A stretch of 64,000 nucleotides of DNA from Cognatundibacterium crateris. GTDB lineage: Bacteria > Pseudomonadota > Gammaproteobacteria > Burkholderiales > Burkholderiaceae_D. The position numbers were made by a program, and so were the translations under genes. Below are positions 18,131 to 27,281 of this stretch, one piece after another; position 1 is the first letter of the stretch, and every line of letters starts with the position of its first letter. Under the pieces are notes generated by a model. That model was not told the origin of the DNA. It worked only from the letters and a program-made list of their open reading frames with translations, and made no database searches. The stretch is taken from positions 310,001-374,000 of the forward strand of contig NZ_JAABOS010000003.1 of NCBI RefSeq assembly GCF_010078235.1, written 5' to 3'.

Positions 18131-18661
18131 TCAGCCCCGGCTTTGGTACAACACCTTATCCAGCTCTGGCAAGCCATATACATCGGCATAACTCAGGAAG
18201 TCATCGAAGGGGCCGACCTTGCTGATCTGCAGGCCATTTTTGAAGACCAGTTGCAAGCCTTCTTCTTCATTCCAGTCGCAGTCACATTCAAACAGCACAT
18301 ATACCGCCTGATCACCAGTCTGGCGGCGGCATACCAGCGCTTCCCAGCCAGGCTGGATGTGCTGCCATACGTCTTGCGGGGCTGCGATCTCTACGCAGTC
18401 CAGACCATCTGCTTTAGCCAGTCGTGAGCAATCGAGGTAGTAATGGAAAATCGCATCCTGTGCGGCCTTGAGCGCGGACTGATCCAGGCTCAGGAAATTC
18501 TGGATGGCACTCACAAACTCAGCCTGTTGAGGGTCAGTCTCATAGCCCTCCAGCAGGAATTCGCAATCGACCTGATCAAACAGTGGCAGAGCCAGCGGCG
18601 GACTGATCAGCCAGTCATTTTCTTCGTCTTTGATGAAGTTGCCAAATGGAGCGATGTGCAT
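18131..18661 (-). CDS. DUF6985-type protein (SUKH/immunity-like composition)
   Basis: 176 residues from the ATG at 18661 (MHIAPFGNFIKDEEND). Acidic, soluble, with 'ECDCDWNEEEGLQLVFKNG' and 'DDFLSYADVYGL', a pattern seen in the DUF6985 family. Related proteins often act as polymorphic-toxin immunity proteins, but no toxin gene is adjacent, so the function is left open. Confidence 0.65.
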   Translation of the reverse strand: MHIAPFGNFIKDEENDWLISPPLALPLFDQVDCEFLLEGYETDPQQAEFVSAIQNFLSLDQSALKAAQDAIFHYYLDCSRLAKADGLDCVEIAAPQDVWQHIQPGWEALVCRRQTGDQAVYVLFECDCDWNEEEGLQLVFKNGLQISKVGPFDDFLSYADVYGLPELDKVLYQSRG

Positions 18662-18854
18662 AGTGATTTTCCCGGTAGTCTGCAGCAGCCGCGAAGCATA
18701 GATGCCCGCGGAACGCCGCATTCTACCAAGCATGAGCGGGCTTGGGGACTATCCTGCGCCTTTTGTTAGGCTGTATTACGCTGTATCAGTCAATTCAGGC
18801 GCCAGCGTCTGTGCTGGCTGCCTGTTGTGTTGCCTGTTGTCGTGCTATGCCTGC

Positions 18855-19892
18855 TTAAATGCTGGCCTGTGCTGCTTGATAGGCATCGAGTTCTGCATAC
18901 CAGCTTTGCTTCTGTTGTTCGCTCACGAAAGCCGCTTCAAAGCCATTGCGTGCGATCTGTAGCAGCTCAGCGCGGCTCAGATCCAGCGCATCTGCAGTGG
19001 CGATGAAATTATCATTCATATAGCCACCAAAGTAAGACGGATCATCGGAATTGATGGTCACACATAAGCCGGCGCGCAGCATACGGGCCAGATTGTGGTC
19101 GCGCAAATCCCTGACCACGCACAGCTTCAGATTCGATAAAGGGCAAACCGTCAGCGGCATGCGGCTGGCTGCCAGTTGCTGCATCAGGGCCGGATCTTCT
19201 TCTGCGCGTACACCGTGATCGATACGTTCTACCTGCAGCACATCCAAAGCGCCGTGGATGTAGGCGGGCGGGCCTTCTTCCCCGGCATGCGCGACCACGT
19301 GCAAGCCCATGGCTTGAGCGATCGTGAACACATGGGCAAATTTTTCGGGTGGATTACCCACTTCCGATGAATCCAGTCCCACCCCTATCCAGACATCGGC
19401 ATACGCGTCACGCAGCGGCAGTGCAGATTCCAGCGTGGACATGGCATCTTCTTCACTCAGATGGCGCAGGAAGCACAGTATCATGCTGCCGGAAAAACCA
19501 TGCTGTGCCTTAGCATCGCGTAAGGCTGAGGCGATGCCTGCAAACACTGTCTCGATCGCGATGCCGCGTGCAGTATGGGTTTGCGGATCGAAAAACAATT
19601 CGACATGGCGTACATTGTCAGCCAAAGCGCGCTGGATATAGGCCGCGGTCAGATCATAAAAATCCTGCTCCGTCTGCAGTACTGCAGCCCCCGCATAATA
19701 CAGGTCGAGAAAGGATTGCAGATCGCTGAACTGATAAGCGGCGCGCACTTCGGCGACCGAGGCATAGGGTAGTTTGACGCCATTTTTCTGGGCCAGTGCA
19801 AACATCATTTCCGGCTCCAGTGAGCCTTCTATGTGTAAGTGCAGTTCGGCTTTGGGCAAGCCACGGATAAATTGGTGGAGTTCTGTACTCAT
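18855..19892 (-). CDS. Adenosine deaminase-family protein, probably adenine deaminase
   Basis: 345 residues, start ATG at 19892. Zn-binding and catalytic motifs of the family: 'AELHLHIEGSLEPEMMF', 'HAGEEGPP', 'ERIDHGVRAEE', 'TINSDDPSYFGGYMNDNF'. The 'LPKAELHLHIEGSLEPE' start and 'SDDPxYFGGY' box match the branch shown to be adenine deaminases (Pseudomonas Pa0148 type) better than classical adenosine deaminases. The product hypoxanthine would be oxidised to urate by xanthine dehydrogenase, whose accessory gene xdhC overlaps upstream by 4 bp. Confidence 0.9.
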   Translation of the reverse strand: MSTELHQFIRGLPKAELHLHIEGSLEPEMMFALAQKNGVKLPYASVAEVRAAYQFSDLQSFLDLYYAGAAVLQTEQDFYDLTAAYIQRALADNVRHVELFFDPQTHTARGIAIETVFAGIASALRDAKAQHGFSGSMILCFLRHLSEEDAMSTLESALPLRDAYADVWIGVGLDSSEVGNPPEKFAHVFTIAQAMGLHVVAHAGEEGPPAYIHGALDVLQVERIDHGVRAEEDPALMQQLAASRMPLTVCPLSNLKLCVVRDLRDHNLARMLRAGLCVTINSDDPSYFGGYMNDNFIATADALDLSRAELLQIARNGFEAAFVSEQQKQSWYAELDAYQAAQASI

Positions 19893-20767
19893 CGTGCGTC
19901 CTGAATCAGCTGAGGGGTGAAGGGCGAGAGTGTAGGGCGCGCGGCCCAGACTTGCAATAACTGTGCAGCAACAGCCACAGCAATCACGCCTGGCTCTTTG
20001 CCTTTGATACCGGGCAGTCCAATAGGGCAAACCATGCGTGTTAAATCTTGCTTTGCGATGCCGCGTTCGATTAAACGGTGTTCGAAACGCGCACGTTTAG
20101 TTTGCGAACCGATCAGGCCGAACCAGCCTGCATCGCTACGTTTTAAGATGTGCTCTGTCAGCAGCAAATCCAGTCCATGATGGTGAGTCATGACCAGAAA
20201 GCTGGCACCTGGCGGAGCCGCTGCAATCAGCGCTTCCGGTGTGTCAGTCGCTTCGCTTATTACCTGCGGTGGCAGGTCAGCCGGGAATAAATGATCGCGT
20301 TCATCGACCCAGGTAATCTGGCAGGGCGTGGCTTGCAGGATATTGACCAGCGCCTGACCAACATGGCCGGCACCGAACAGATATAACTGCGGTAAATTGG
20401 CACGTTCGCGCTGCATGCTGGCTGTCTGTTGCTGCCACTCGGTGCTGTTCCAGCCATCAGTTCTTTCCAGTTTCAGGCTCAGCGCGCCGCCGCAACACTG
20501 GCCCAGGCTGGGTCCCAGTGCCAGATGTAATTCACGGGCCGGCCCCGGTGCGCCAGCCTCGGCCAGCCATAGCCGGGCAGTGGCGATAGCTTTCCATTCC
20601 AGATGACCGCCGCCTATGGTGTCGAACTGCGCCGCTGCCGTGACGAGCATGCGGGTACCGCTAATGCGCGGGGTAGAACCCTTGGCACCAGTGATGGTAA
20701 TCAGCACGGCTTTATCAGCCGGAGTCAGTCTTTGCAAGGCTTGCAGATAATCGGGGGCACTGCGCAT
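19889..20767 (-). CDS. xdhC: Xanthine dehydrogenase accessory protein XdhC
   Basis: 292 residues. It has both XdhC/CoxI domains: N-terminal 'AVLITITGAKGSTPRISGTRM' and 'TIGGGHLEWKAI', and a C-terminal Rossmann-like 'LYLFGAGHVGQALVNIL' with 'VCPIGLPGIKGKEPGVIAVAVAA'. It inserts sulfurated molybdenum cofactor into xanthine dehydrogenase. The xdhAB genes themselves are not in the window. Confidence 0.93.
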   Translation of the reverse strand: MRSAPDYLQALQRLTPADKAVLITITGAKGSTPRISGTRMLVTAAAQFDTIGGGHLEWKAIATARLWLAEAGAPGPARELHLALGPSLGQCCGGALSLKLERTDGWNSTEWQQQTASMQRERANLPQLYLFGAGHVGQALVNILQATPCQITWVDERDHLFPADLPPQVISEATDTPEALIAAAPPGASFLVMTHHHGLDLLLTEHILKRSDAGWFGLIGSQTKRARFEHRLIERGIAKQDLTRMVCPIGLPGIKGKEPGVIAVAVAAQLLQVWAARPTLSPFTPQLIQDAR

Positions 20768-20921
20768 CAGGGTTACTCCATCCGGCTGTGGTAAGGCGCT
20801 CAGGTTGTAGCGTATGACAAAGTGACAGACACAGTGCGAAACAAGGCCTGGCAGTCACATTGAGCGTTTGTCTCTACAACAGCGAAGAGAAACACGATAG
20901 CAGTTTGCTGGAATCTAAGCA

Positions 20922-20946
20922 TATAGCCAGCATGATGCTGGCTATA
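20922..20946 (-). terminator. Hairpin downstream of the DUF3567 gene
   Basis: A perfect 12-bp inverted repeat (TATAGCCAGCAT / ATGCTGGCTATA) with a single-base centre, 13 bp past the DUF3567 stop on the minus strand. There is no T run, so it may be a processing or pausing element rather than a full terminator. Confidence 0.45.
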
Positions 20947-20958
20947 GCGGTGGGAGTA

Positions 20959-21216
20959 TCAGTGCAGATAGACGTTTTGTGTGACCAGGCCGTGGTATTG
21001 ACCGAGGAAGTCATCCACCTCTTCCATGCTGGGTTCACCTGCGATCAGTTCGGTCACATCATTGCGGAAGTTCAGTGCCGATGGGCCGCCGATAAACCAT
21101 TCACGTTTTACGGTTTTATCTGTAATTTCAAAGCCGCCAAAGCGTAGTGCTTCATGATCTGCATCGGCGCCGTATTCGACGACACTGAAGTTGTCGCTGT
21201 TATAAATGAGATTCAT
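20959..21216 (-). CDS. DUF3567 family protein
   Basis: 85 residues from the ATG at 21216 (MNLIYNSDNFSVVEYG). The ATG three codons upstream sits on top of the AAAGGA ribosome-binding site and is disfavoured. DUF3567 is a small family largely confined to Burkholderiales; motifs 'GGFEITDKTVKREWFIGG' and 'VDDFLGQYHGLV' fit. Function unknown. Confidence 0.85.
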   Translation of the reverse strand: MNLIYNSDNFSVVEYGADADHEALRFGGFEITDKTVKREWFIGGPSALNFRNDVTELIAGEPSMEEVDDFLGQYHGLVTQNVYLH

Positions 21217-21420
21217 TATTGGCATCCTTTCTGGCTGTAGAGATTATTTCTCTTGGTTAACCGGACATGGTGCTGATTACGGCGATTTTCAAGCGATAAG
21301 GACAGACTGTGGCGCGGAGTGTTGACTCTGCAATTGCAGTGTATAAACAATTCCTGCTCTTCGCCAGTTTTCACAGGGTGTTAGCAACAATGTGCAACAA
21401 TTTCTCTTAGGCAGGCAAAG

Positions 21421-21813
21421 TTAAACATCCAGCCTGAGCAGGCTGGCGGGCGCAAACCAGTTGTCATACGGTGGCTGTGCCAGCGTCAGTTGTATGTTGT
21501 CCAGATGTGCGCTGCTGGCGACCGCCAGATAGAGGTGGGTGAGTGGCTGCCGCAGCAAGCGGTTCAGCGTGACTTTCATGGTCAGATTGCCGATACAGCA
21601 AAAACAGCCGGGTGCAATTCTGTGTACCAGCAAGCGACTGGAACTCTGCAACAACAAGTCACCTGCAGGCAAGCCTTCGAGTACTACGGCGATGCAGGCT
21701 GATGGTGAGGCTGATGCAGATGCTGGGTCAGCCTCACAGAGTTTTGCTATTGCCTGTTCACGCTGAGCATAGCTGCCACCGGCAACCAGCGTCAGCGCTA
21801 AAGCAGGCGGCAT
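21421..21813 (-). CDS. Small CobW/G3E-GTPase-like protein
   Basis: 130 residues from the ATG at 21813, two bases after the response-regulator stop codon and therefore translationally coupled to it. It begins with a degenerate P-loop-like segment ('ALTLVAGGSYAQREQAI', lacking the GxxxxGKT lysine) and contains 'RIAPGCFCCIGNLTMKVTL', resembling the GCxCC metal motif of CobW/G3E proteins. It is much shorter than true G3E GTPases and lacks a G4 motif, so enzymatic activity is doubtful. Confidence 0.6.
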   Translation of the reverse strand: MPPALALTLVAGGSYAQREQAIAKLCEADPASASASPSACIAVVLEGLPAGDLLLQSSSRLLVHRIAPGCFCCIGNLTMKVTLNRLLRQPLTHLYLAVASSAHLDNIQLTLAQPPYDNWFAPASLLRLDV

Positions 21814-21814
21814 A

Positions 21815-22510
21815 TTATTCGCCGCGTTTGGCGAACTTGACGGACTCCACACCTAATTGTTTGAGTTTGCGATACAGATGGGTACGTTCCAGTCCGGTTT
21901 TTTCGGCCACCCGGGTCATGCTGCCGCTTTCGCGATGCAGATGATATTCGAAATAAATACGTTCAAATGCATCACGCGCTTCACGTAAAGGCAAATCGAA
22001 AGACAGGCTGGCGAACTGATTCACCGGTGCCGCCGGTGCTGCTGTAGCCGCGTTGAAGCTGCGGTTTTCGAAGCTGTTTGTCGTTGTACTGACTGGCTCT
22101 GTATTCATTACGCGCATGGCCGGTGCAGCGGGTCGCACCGGTTCCGGCGTCCGGGTCAAGCCTTGTTGCACCGCTTTGAGTAATTTCTGCAAAGCGATAG
22201 GCTTTTCCAGGAAATTCAATGCACCGATGCGTGTCGCTTCAACCGCGGTATCGATGGTGGCATGGCCAGACATCATGATGACCGGCATATTGAGCAAACC
22301 GTCACGCTGCCATTCCTTGAGCAAGGTCACACCGTCGGTATCCGGCATCCAGATATCCAGCAGGACTAAATCCGGTTTTGCTTCTTGTCGTGCGGCGCGC
22401 GCTTGCTGCGCATTTTCCGCGAGTTGCACCACATGTCCTTCATCTCCAAGTATCTCCGAGAGTAATTCACGGATTCCCATTTCATCATCTACGACCAGAA
22501 TATTTGCCAT
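21815..22510 (-). CDS. NtrX-like response regulator lacking the AAA+ domain
   Basis: 231 residues. Residues 1-120 form the receiver (acidic pair DDE, phosphoacceptor Asp in 'LVLLDIWMPDTDG', 'MMSGHATIDTAVEATRIGAL', Lys in 'FLEKPI'). A Pro/Ala linker about 125-165 follows, then a Fis-type helix-turn-helix at the end ('MTRVAEKTGLERTHLYRKLK'). Typical NtrX has a central sigma-54 AAA+ domain of about 240 residues; here it is absent, so the protein cannot itself activate sigma-54 promoters. It is partnered with the NtrY-like kinase 89 bp upstream. Confidence 0.9.
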   Translation of the reverse strand: MANILVVDDEMGIRELLSEILGDEGHVVQLAENAQQARAARQEAKPDLVLLDIWMPDTDGVTLLKEWQRDGLLNMPVIMMSGHATIDTAVEATRIGALNFLEKPIALQKLLKAVQQGLTRTPEPVRPAAPAMRVMNTEPVSTTTNSFENRSFNAATAAPAAPVNQFASLSFDLPLREARDAFERIYFEYHLHRESGSMTRVAEKTGLERTHLYRKLKQLGVESVKFAKRGE

Positions 22511-22599
22511 AAATTTACCCTATTACTGCCCCTGTGGTTTTTGATTTTTATACCTGCATTTCTCTGTTGGAAATGTCAGGTGAAGACCTGCACGCTTTT

Positions 22600-24945
22600 T
22601 TATACTGCATTTGTATCCGGTGCTAACTTTAACAGCAAAATCGCAACTTTTGCACCGTTTGTATCACTGCGATTTTGAATATCTATGCGGCCGCCATGTT
22701 CATCGATAATTTTTTTCACCATAGGCAGCCCTAAACCGGTGCCGCGTGGTTTAGAAGTGGCATAAGGTTCAAACGCACGTGCCAGGATTTTGCTGGAAAA
22801 TCCTGGCCCATTATCGATGATAGAGAGCTTGACGGCGGACTGCATATCATTCCCTTTGCCTGCATAACGCACCAGTTCCGTAATCACATCGATGCGAGGT
22901 GGATAACCGGGATCAGGCTGATCCGTCACGGCATCCTGCGCGTTCTGCAGCAGATTATGTATCACCTGACGTAGCTGAGTCGCATCGCCCATGATCTTAG
23001 GCAGTTCAGGTGCGAGTTGCAGACGGATGATATCGCGTCCATCGCCAGCCAGATACAGGTGGACGACTTCATCGATCAGATTTCCCAGATCCAGCTGTGC
23101 CAGAACTGCTGGCGGTGTTCTGGCGTAGTCCCGGAAATCATCGACCATACGCTTCATGGAACTGACCTGATTGACGATGGTCGTGGTGCTTTTATTGAGT
23201 ATTGCGGCGTCGGCTTCGCTCAGTTTATCCTGCAATTTCATTTGCAAACGCTCAGCCGATAACTGGATAGGTGTCAGCGGATTTTTGATCTCATGCGCTA
23301 AACGGCGCGCCACTTCACCCCAGGCGATAGAGCGCTGGGCAGAAATAATATTGCTGATGTCATCGAACACGATGACATAGCCTTCACCTGCACCAACCGG
23401 CAAATGCGAACCACGCGCCAGCAAGGTAATACTTTGTTTTTGCTGATCAGGCATGGCGTCGGCAGCGGACTCTTGCTCAGGGTCTGCATCCGGACGCGGC
23501 ACTTCTATCTGCTGTTGCCAGTGCTGTTCCTGCTGATCGCCACCGGCTGCAGTTTGTGCATGTTGTTCCGAGAATGCCTTATCGATGGCATCGGCAAACG
23601 CCTGCATGCCGAGGATGTCGGCGAATGGCTTGCCGATTTCGCTTTCCAGCGGACGCTGCAAGATGCGCTCTACCGATTCATTACAAGTCACCAGCTTGCC
23701 GGACTGATCGAGCACCATCACACCCGCCGACATATTGGCGAGTACGGATTCCAGATAAGCTTTCGCGTTTTCCAGTTCAGCACGGTTTTTTTCCACTGCG
23801 GATCTGGCGTCAAATAACTGGCGCGTCATGGTGTTAAATGACTGAGTCAGGCTGCCCAATTCATCGGAACTGGCGACGATAGGACGCGGTGAGAAATTCC
23901 CTTCGGTGACTGCTTTCGTACCTTCCGCCAGTAACAGCAAAGGGCGCGCCAATTCACCGGAAATCAGGAAGGCACTGGTGATCGCTGCAAAAATCGCCAG
24001 CAGCAGCGTCAAGGTCAGCGTGAAAATATACATGGTCTTCAGACTGTTGCGGCCTAATGAACGCACCTGATATTCACTGGTCGCATTGCGCAACGCTTCA
24101 GCATGGCGCGCTATATTTTCAGGCACTGCTTGTATCAGTTGCAGGAAGTAAGTATCGCGGTTCATGGACAAGGCCATGTCACTGTTCTGCAGCTGGATCA
24201 CGACCCGGGTACGCAAGGTCTTAGCCGGTTCCTGCGCCAGGATGGGCCGTTTCGCACCATTGGTTTCGTTGTTATCGCTGCTTTCTGTCGTCAGAATTTT
24301 TTCGTCTATCGCCGCATACATACGGCTGTTTCTTGCTTGCCGTATCATGTCTGCGGTCGGTAATTCCGGCACCAGACTGGCGACATTCTGGGTCGCACTG
24401 GTCACTACGCGGCCACGGCTGTTGACGATGGTGACTTCCTGTACCTGCGCCCGTTCACGCAGGCGTGACAGATGGATACTGAGGGGTGTTTCGGAAGGTG
24501 TGGATAATTCGCTGGCCATGTCGCGTGCTTTGGATTGCAGATCCGCCAGCAGGAAATCCATCGCGCTCAGACCCAGATTTTTTCCTGAATCGAGTGCAGA
24601 TTCGACTTTGACGTCGAACCAGGATTCAATCGAGCGCGACACAAAGGTGACCGATACCATGTAAATCACCGAGCCTGGCAAAATACCGACCAGTGCAAAC
24701 AGTAACACCAGTCTGGTCATCAGGCGTGAGCCGAATTCACGGCTGCGGAAGCGGCTGAATAAACGCCACAACAAGGCGACAATCAAAGCCAGCAGCGCCA
24801 GGGCGACGACCGCATTCGATGCCAGTAACCAGCCATAATACTGTTCAAAGCGCGCGGAATTTTCCGATGCGGTGGTCAGTAAAAACAGCAGGATACTCAT
24901 CAGAGCCCCGCCTATGATTAAGGCATACCGCAAAAATCTTGTCAC
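22600..24945 (-). CDS. NtrY-like membrane sensor histidine kinase
   Basis: 781 residues. Membrane helices at about 5-22, 36-60 and 78-105 precede an extracytoplasmic loop, with another helix at about 300-330. Then come HAMP, PAS ('VLANMSAGVMVLDQSGKLVT'), HisKA with phospho-acceptor His in 'VARRLAHEIKNPLTPIQLSA', and HATPase ('NLLQNAQDAV', 'DNGPGFSSKIL', 'GTGLGLPMVKKI'). It overlaps the DUF4390 gene by 4 bp. The order rsmB-DUF4390-ntrY-ntrX is a conserved betaproteobacterial arrangement linked to respiration/redox or nitrogen signalling. Confidence 0.93.
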   Translation of the reverse strand: MTRFLRYALIIGGALMSILLFLLTTASENSARFEQYYGWLLASNAVVALALLALIVALLWRLFSRFRSREFGSRLMTRLVLLFALVGILPGSVIYMVSVTFVSRSIESWFDVKVESALDSGKNLGLSAMDFLLADLQSKARDMASELSTPSETPLSIHLSRLRERAQVQEVTIVNSRGRVVTSATQNVASLVPELPTADMIRQARNSRMYAAIDEKILTTESSDNNETNGAKRPILAQEPAKTLRTRVVIQLQNSDMALSMNRDTYFLQLIQAVPENIARHAEALRNATSEYQVRSLGRNSLKTMYIFTLTLTLLLAIFAAITSAFLISGELARPLLLLAEGTKAVTEGNFSPRPIVASSDELGSLTQSFNTMTRQLFDARSAVEKNRAELENAKAYLESVLANMSAGVMVLDQSGKLVTCNESVERILQRPLESEIGKPFADILGMQAFADAIDKAFSEQHAQTAAGGDQQEQHWQQQIEVPRPDADPEQESAADAMPDQQKQSITLLARGSHLPVGAGEGYVIVFDDISNIISAQRSIAWGEVARRLAHEIKNPLTPIQLSAERLQMKLQDKLSEADAAILNKSTTTIVNQVSSMKRMVDDFRDYARTPPAVLAQLDLGNLIDEVVHLYLAGDGRDIIRLQLAPELPKIMGDATQLRQVIHNLLQNAQDAVTDQPDPGYPPRIDVITELVRYAGKGNDMQSAVKLSIIDNGPGFSSKILARAFEPYATSKPRGTGLGLPMVKKIIDEHGGRIDIQNRSDTNGAKVAILLLKLAPDTNAV

Positions 24946-25529
24946 TTGTCTTCAGCCTTGAACGTAAAGCGTTTCCAATCCGAGGAGAAGCGCCAGTCGC
25001 TGTTATTAATTGAGGTAATCAGGAAAGTTTTAGGCAGATAACTGAGATCGAGTTTCAGTTTGACTGCCACGTTATAGACCGCACCATTGGTCAGTGTGCC
25101 CTTGTCCGCCACCACCCAGCGCCGTGGTCGCAGCACCAGCGCCATCGCTTCTTCCAGCGTTGGAAAGCTTTGCTGCAGGCCATTGTTGATGCTGGCCGTA
25201 TATTGCCGGGTCCAGGGGTTATAGCCTATACGCACGGTTTGCACTGCGCGTATGGTTTTTTCATCGAACCAATACCAGCGTGGCCGGGTCAGTTCCACCT
25301 CGGTGGTGAATGAGATAGGAATTTCCTTGGAAATCGCATCGACCAGCCCATGGCTGAGTTCAAATGCAAAACTGGCGGACAGTTTATAACCTTCGTCTGA
25401 GGTTTCTATCCGTGCCGAGGTGATTTCCACTTCTGCGGCCTGGGTCTGCGGGCAGATCAGCACAGCCGTCAGCACTAACACGCATGTCAGCAGCAAACGG
25501 TTTAACTTATCTTTCAGGCTCAGGAGCAT
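24942..25529 (-). CDS. DUF4390 domain protein, exported
   Basis: 195 residues with signal peptide ('LLLTCVLVLTAVLICPQTQA'). The mature part has the DUF4390 features 'RPRWYWFDEKTI' and 'YNPWTRQYTASINNG'. Its fixed place before ntrY across betaproteobacteria suggests a periplasmic role in signal reception (inference). Confidence 0.88.
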   Translation of the reverse strand: MLLSLKDKLNRLLLTCVLVLTAVLICPQTQAAEVEITSARIETSDEGYKLSASFAFELSHGLVDAISKEIPISFTTEVELTRPRWYWFDEKTIRAVQTVRIGYNPWTRQYTASINNGLQQSFPTLEEAMALVLRPRRWVVADKGTLTNGAVYNVAVKLKLDLSYLPKTFLITSINNSDWRFSSDWKRFTFKAEDK

Positions 25530-25583
25530 GCAAAGTGAAAAAAAATTGTGGAACTGAATAATAACTTGAAGCGGAGCAGGTCG

Positions 25584-26981
25584 TCAGTTTTGCATGGGCT
25601 TTTGGAACAAGGCATAGAATAATCCGTCGTGTTCGTTGTCAGGATCGGACGGATTGCCCAGACTAGGCAATAACTGACCCGGTGCAGCGAGACGGATCGC
25701 GCCATGACGTTCCGCAAATGCAGCGGCCTGCAATTCAGATTCTGCGGGCCAGATCGAACAAGTCACCATCAGCATTTTTCCACCTGGTGCCAGCATGCGC
25801 CACAGATTATCCAAAATACGGGTGGATAAGGCTGCCAGTTGGGCAGTATCAGTTTTGCGGCGTAACCAGCGGCTGTCTGGATGACGCCTGACCACGCCGG
25901 ATGCGGTACACGGCACATCGGCCAGTATGCGGTCGAATGGCTTTCTGTCCCACCAGCCGGAGCGGCTGGCATCACCATCTTTAATGGCGCCGAATAATTT
26001 CAGACGGGCAAGATTATTATGGATTTTCTCTATCCGCACCGGATCGACATCCAGCGCCAGTAAATCGATATCTGCCAGTTCCAGCAAGTGTCCTGTTTTT
26101 CCGCCGGGTGCTGCACAGGCGTCCAATACCCGCATACCGGGGGCGATGTCGAGTAAGGGGGCGGCCAGCTGCGCTGCGGCATCCTGTACCGAGACCATAC
26201 CGTCTTCAAAACCGGGTATCAACTGCACCTGCATCGGTTTTTGCAGTTTGATCGCGACCGGGCCGATCTGACTGGCCGCGATACCATGTTCTGCCAACAA
26301 GGCCAGATAGGCTTGCGGGCTGGTCTGACGCTGATTGACACGCAGTGTCATCGGTGGCGCGACATTGCCTGCTTTGAGTATGGTTTGCCAGTCTTGTGGC
26401 CAGGCGGCTTTAGTCTGATCGACCCACCACTGTGGATAATTCCAGACTGCGGCTGGTTGCTTGCTGACCAGTTTCTGTAACTCATCTTTTTCACGCAGAT
26501 AACGGCGCAGTACCGCATTCACCATGCCTTTGGCGAACACCATGTGCGAGTTTGAGCTGGCCGCATTGACCGCCTGATCGACCACCACAAAATCTTCGTA
26601 AGGTGCTTCTTCGCCTTCATTGCGTACCAATAAGGTCAGTGCGCAGCATAATAAGCCGTACAGCAATGCAGGTTCCGGCGTTTTATTAGTCATGGCTTTG
26701 AGCAGCGCATCGACTTTGCCCACCTGACGCATGGTACGGTAAGAAATATCCTGAATCGCTCCGCGTGCCTGAGGCTGCGCATCGGTTTGCGCAAACACTT
26801 TGCTAAGTGCCTGCGGCAGCGCTGTGCCTTCCAGTACATAGGCGACCGCCTGTGCTGCACCGGCCAGACTGAATGCCAGCGAATCTGGTTTTATTTCCAG
26901 TAACGCTACACTATTATCTGACGGTTTTGCACTCGTCGTGCGGTTGGGTTTGCTCAGGGTTTTTCTTGGTTGATCTTGCAT
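25584..26981 (-). CDS. rsmB: 16S rRNA (cytosine-967-C5)-methyltransferase
   Basis: 465 residues. An N-terminal NusB-like RNA-binding domain (about 35-180) is followed by the Rossmann methyltransferase: SAM loop 'LDACAAPGGKTGHLLEL', and the two catalytic cysteines in 'ADVPCTASGVVRRHPD' and 'MVTCSIWPAESE'. It methylates C967 of 16S rRNA. It is the first gene of the block running through ntrX. Confidence 0.95.
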   Translation of the reverse strand: MQDQPRKTLSKPNRTTSAKPSDNSVALLEIKPDSLAFSLAGAAQAVAYVLEGTALPQALSKVFAQTDAQPQARGAIQDISYRTMRQVGKVDALLKAMTNKTPEPALLYGLLCCALTLLVRNEGEEAPYEDFVVVDQAVNAASSNSHMVFAKGMVNAVLRRYLREKDELQKLVSKQPAAVWNYPQWWVDQTKAAWPQDWQTILKAGNVAPPMTLRVNQRQTSPQAYLALLAEHGIAASQIGPVAIKLQKPMQVQLIPGFEDGMVSVQDAAAQLAAPLLDIAPGMRVLDACAAPGGKTGHLLELADIDLLALDVDPVRIEKIHNNLARLKLFGAIKDGDASRSGWWDRKPFDRILADVPCTASGVVRRHPDSRWLRRKTDTAQLAALSTRILDNLWRMLAPGGKMLMVTCSIWPAESELQAAAFAERHGAIRLAAPGQLLPSLGNPSDPDNEHDGLFYALFQKPMQN

Positions 26982-27245
26982 ATATGTGTTTTGTAAATAC
27001 CGGTTTCAGGCCCTAGTGTACCAGTGAGCACAGCGATACCGCTATGCAAGTTTGCTTGCTGGCCCAGAAAATGTGCCGAATGATTTAGAACTGAGGCAAA
27101 AAAGGTCTTGCCCTGTTCTGCTGAGTGAAGATTTGCCACACGGCTACGCCCTATGCGTTAGCCGTGTTGAAAGCAAAGGATAGCCGGAATGATAAGCCTG
27201 AGCAGTTTTACGCCGACATAGCATGATCGGCTGACCGACACAAAT

Positions 27246-27281
27246 TAGCGCAGTGAATAGCGCAGTTAATAGCGCAGTTAA
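27246..27281. repeat. Short tandem repeat (12-bp unit, three copies)
   Basis: A TAGCGCAGT(T/G)AA unit is repeated three times and includes the stop codon region of the adjacent hydrolase gene. It probably arose by slippage and could shift the protein's last residues. The stretch between it and rsmB (26982-27245) shows nothing else. Confidence 0.6.
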
